Assembly (NCBI GenBank): GCA_030608745.1
Contig: JAUWDQ010000135.1
Span: forward strand, 1 to 7,103
Length of the DNA: 7,103 bases
Reading direction: 5' to 3'
From: Pseudomonadota bacterium
Lineage (GTDB): Bacteria; Desulfobacterota; BSN033; WVXP01; G020346125
Shown here: in pieces, positions 6,163 to 7,103 of the stretch
Position numbering within the stretch: the stretch's first letter is position 1
Layout: each line of letters begins with the position of its first letter
Made by a program: the position numbers and the translations under genes
Notes under the pieces: generated by a model
Seen by the model: the letters and a program-made list of their open reading frames with translations, nothing else
Told to the model about the DNA's origin: nothing
Database searches by the model: none

Positions 6163-6248
6163 AAAAAGATTTGATCTATTTTTCCCTTGCCCCAGAGAAA
6201 TCTTCACCTCCTCTCTATAGATTTTTTGTATGTGCTGGATCTTCTTTC

Positions 6249-6264
6249 AGCATAATCCATGCCA
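6249..6264 (-). promoter_or_regulatory. Sigma-54 (-24/-12) promoter of the candidate major pilin
   Basis: The minus strand reads TGGCATG-GATT-ATGCT, 10 of 12 defined RpoN consensus positions, with the GG-N10-GC core intact. The predicted start is near 6238, giving a leader of about 90 nt. An NtrC-type activator is encoded in the same locus, and pilA genes in Pseudomonas and Geobacter are known RpoN/PilR targets, so control by the local regulator is a reasonable inference. Confidence 0.82.
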
Positions 6265-6338
6265 AATTCCCTCTTCCCCTGGCCATTGCAATCGATAATC
6301 TATTGGAAATAAAGGGATTTATCACAATGCTATTTTTC

Positions 6339-6367
6339 CTTATAATATTTTTGAGAGCCATTGTCAA
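6339..6367 (-). promoter_or_regulatory. Possible sigma-70 promoter upstream of the major pilin
   Basis: The minus strand has TTGACA (6367-6362), a 17 nt spacer and TATAAG (6344-6339), close to the housekeeping consensus. It lies about 75-100 bp upstream of the sigma-54 element, in an AT-rich stretch. It could give basal transcription, or the AT-richness may serve DNA bending for the activator. Sequence match only. Confidence 0.4.
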
Positions 6368-6422
6368 GTTTTTTCGGCCACCCCATGGACATTTTTTGTC
6401 GCTCGGTAACAATGTTTGACAA

Positions 6423-6863
6423 TCATTGAGGGAGATAGCCCGGTTTCACCCTCGTGCCATCGGATCGCCATTGCCATTGGGTAATCACTCGATTGACCAT
6501 GTCGACTTGGGGTGTGCATCGAATCCATCCTCCCCTGAGGCTTCGCCCCAAGGGGGCTCGAGCCCTTGCAATGACGCGACCATTATTCCTGGTCCGATAA
6601 CGCCATTTCCCGTTGTCCGAAACTTGAACGCCGAGGATGCTGCGGATTTGATTGTGGTTGTTGCAAGGGGAGGGAAGACTGCCTTCTATCGAAACGTAGC
6701 TACTAATCTCGTCTTTTATGGCACCGATGGTATCCACCGCCTCTTGTACCCTCGTTTTTCTGACGTTGTCGGTATACATGGGGACGGCGATGGCGGATAA
6801 GATTCCAATGATTGTAACAACTATCAGGAGCTCGATGAGGGTAAATCCAAATTCCTTCTTCAT
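6423..6863 (-). CDS. Type IV prepilin, arginine-rich paralogue
   Basis: 146 aa prepilin. Leader MKKEFG, cleavage G6/F7, then FTLIELLIVVTIIGILSAIAVPMY, with E11 at mature +5. The next segment, VRKTRVQEAVDTIGAIKDEI, matches the pilin at 5660-6148, and so does the end (WQWRSDGTRVKPGYLPQ against WAWSSPNARVNGWLPK), so the two are paralogues. The head differs sharply: about 15 Arg and 4 Lys against 10 acidic residues in the whole protein, concentrated in 88-116 (RYRTRNNGRVIARARAP and onward). Two cysteines, C67 and C116, could pair, but C67 is displaced relative to C81 of the paralogue. AGGAAG lies 6 nt from ATG. A sigma-54 element lies 39-54 bp upstream. No clear terminator follows, so transcripts may run on into the next pilin. 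Minor, alternative or DNA-contacting pilin are all possible. Confidence 0.93.
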   Translation of the reverse strand: MKKEFGFTLIELLIVVTIIGILSAIAVPMYTDNVRKTRVQEAVDTIGAIKDEISSYVSIEGSLPSPCNNHNQIRSILGVQVSDNGKWRYRTRNNGRVIARARAPLGRSLRGGWIRCTPQVDMVNRVITQWQWRSDGTRVKPGYLPQ

Positions 6864-6901
6864 GGAAGTCTTCCTGCACTCGAAGACATTCGTCCGTGTT
6901 T

Positions 6902-6917
6902 AGCATTATTCATGCCA
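6902..6917 (-). promoter_or_regulatory. Sigma-54 (-24/-12) promoter of the arginine-rich pilin
   Basis: The minus strand reads TGGCATG-AATA-ATGCT, against the RpoN consensus TGGCACG-N4-TTGCW: 10 of 12 defined positions match, with GG (6916-6915) and GC (6904-6903) exactly 10 nt apart. The predicted start is near 6891, giving a leader of about 28 nt that includes the ribosome site. The same variant bases recur in the element before the next pilin, which makes chance unlikely. The enhancer-binding site should lie further upstream, in the purine-rich leader, but I cannot identify it. Confidence 0.8.
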
Positions 6918-6959
6918 TCGTTGCGGTCTTCCCAATTCGGTCCTTTTCTCGTGGACTCC

Positions 6960-7103
6960 ATTCACCTTGTCTCCTCCCCATTCTCCCTTCTCCATTCTTC
7001 CCTCTGACCTCTAACCTCTATCCTCTTCCCCCTTCATTCTCCATGCTCAATTCTTCAATTCCTCTTAGCCTCAGCCTTAACCTATCCTCTCCCCCCTTCA
7101 TTC
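6960..7103. repeat. Pyrimidine-rich tract with direct repeats, upstream of the pilins
   Basis: The plus strand is almost pure C/T (purine-rich on the coding strand). It contains four successive 7 bp words beginning CCTCT (CCTCTGA, CCTCTAA, CCTCTAT, CCTCTTC; 7001-7028). A 22 bp direct repeat, 21 of 22 identical, occurs at 7018-7039 and 7082-7103, 64 bp apart; the second copy is cut by the window edge. Confidence 0.6.

Noticed and set aside
6368..6422. An intrinsic terminator between the two paralogous pilins.
   Set aside because: Only short 3-4 bp pairings are available near GGCCGAAAAAAC on the minus strand, with no T-run after a stem, so no terminator is called.
6149..7103. A cyclic-di-GMP (GEMM) riboswitch before a pilin gene, as known in Geobacter relatives.
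   Set aside because: I looked on the minus strand for the conserved GCAAA-GCC and tetraloop-receptor blocks and found none; the first pilin leader is also too short (about 28 nt).

Overview
The window reads as a chromosomal type IV pilus (T4P) locus from a Gram-negative bacterium. All six genes lie on the minus strand, so transcription runs from high to low coordinates. The NtrC-type regulator, the full-length prepilin peptidase, the sigma-54 style pilin promoters and the degenerate intergenic repeats recall Deltaproteobacteria/Desulfobacterota. That placement is an impression from gene style; no marker gene in the window fixes the taxonomy.

Layout in order of transcription. (1) 7103-6864: a purine-rich leader (pyrimidine-rich on the + strand) with short direct repeats, then a sigma-54 -24/-12 element, then a small, very arginine-rich pilin (6863-6423). 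(2) 6422-6149: a promoter region with a second, nearly identical sigma-54 element and a possible sigma-70 promoter, then the best candidate for the major pilin (6148-5660), which ends in a near-perfect intrinsic terminator. (3) 5659-5514: a short leader with two inverted repeats, then a third, cysteine-free PilE/ComP-like pilin (5513-5088). (4) 5087-4328: 760 bases without a convincing gene, holding hairpins, an AT-rich imperfect inverted repeat and one copy of an intergenic repeat. (5) 4327-398: a compact operon of prepilin peptidase (pilD), a two-transmembrane Cache-type sensor histidine kinase, and an NtrC/PilR-type sigma-54 activator, with a 22 nt gap and then a 25 nt overlap. (6) 397-1: a second copy of the intergenic repeat in inverted orientation, plus two facing TGGAAT-type arrays.

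How the parts may work together (inference): the kinase senses an extracytoplasmic signal and phosphorylates the activator. The activator drives sigma-54 RNA polymerase at the two matched pilin promoters. PilD then cleaves and N-methylates the prepilins. No assembly ATPase, platform protein, secretin or pilM-Q genes are present, so the rest of the pilus machine must be encoded elsewhere.

The points most worth a second look are: the two matching variant sigma-54 promoters beside an activator whose sigma-54 contact loop reads GSFTNA instead of GAFTGA; the strong charge contrast between two paralogous pilins; and the inverted repeat pair that brackets pilD-kinase-regulator. I did not find a clearly new class of system.
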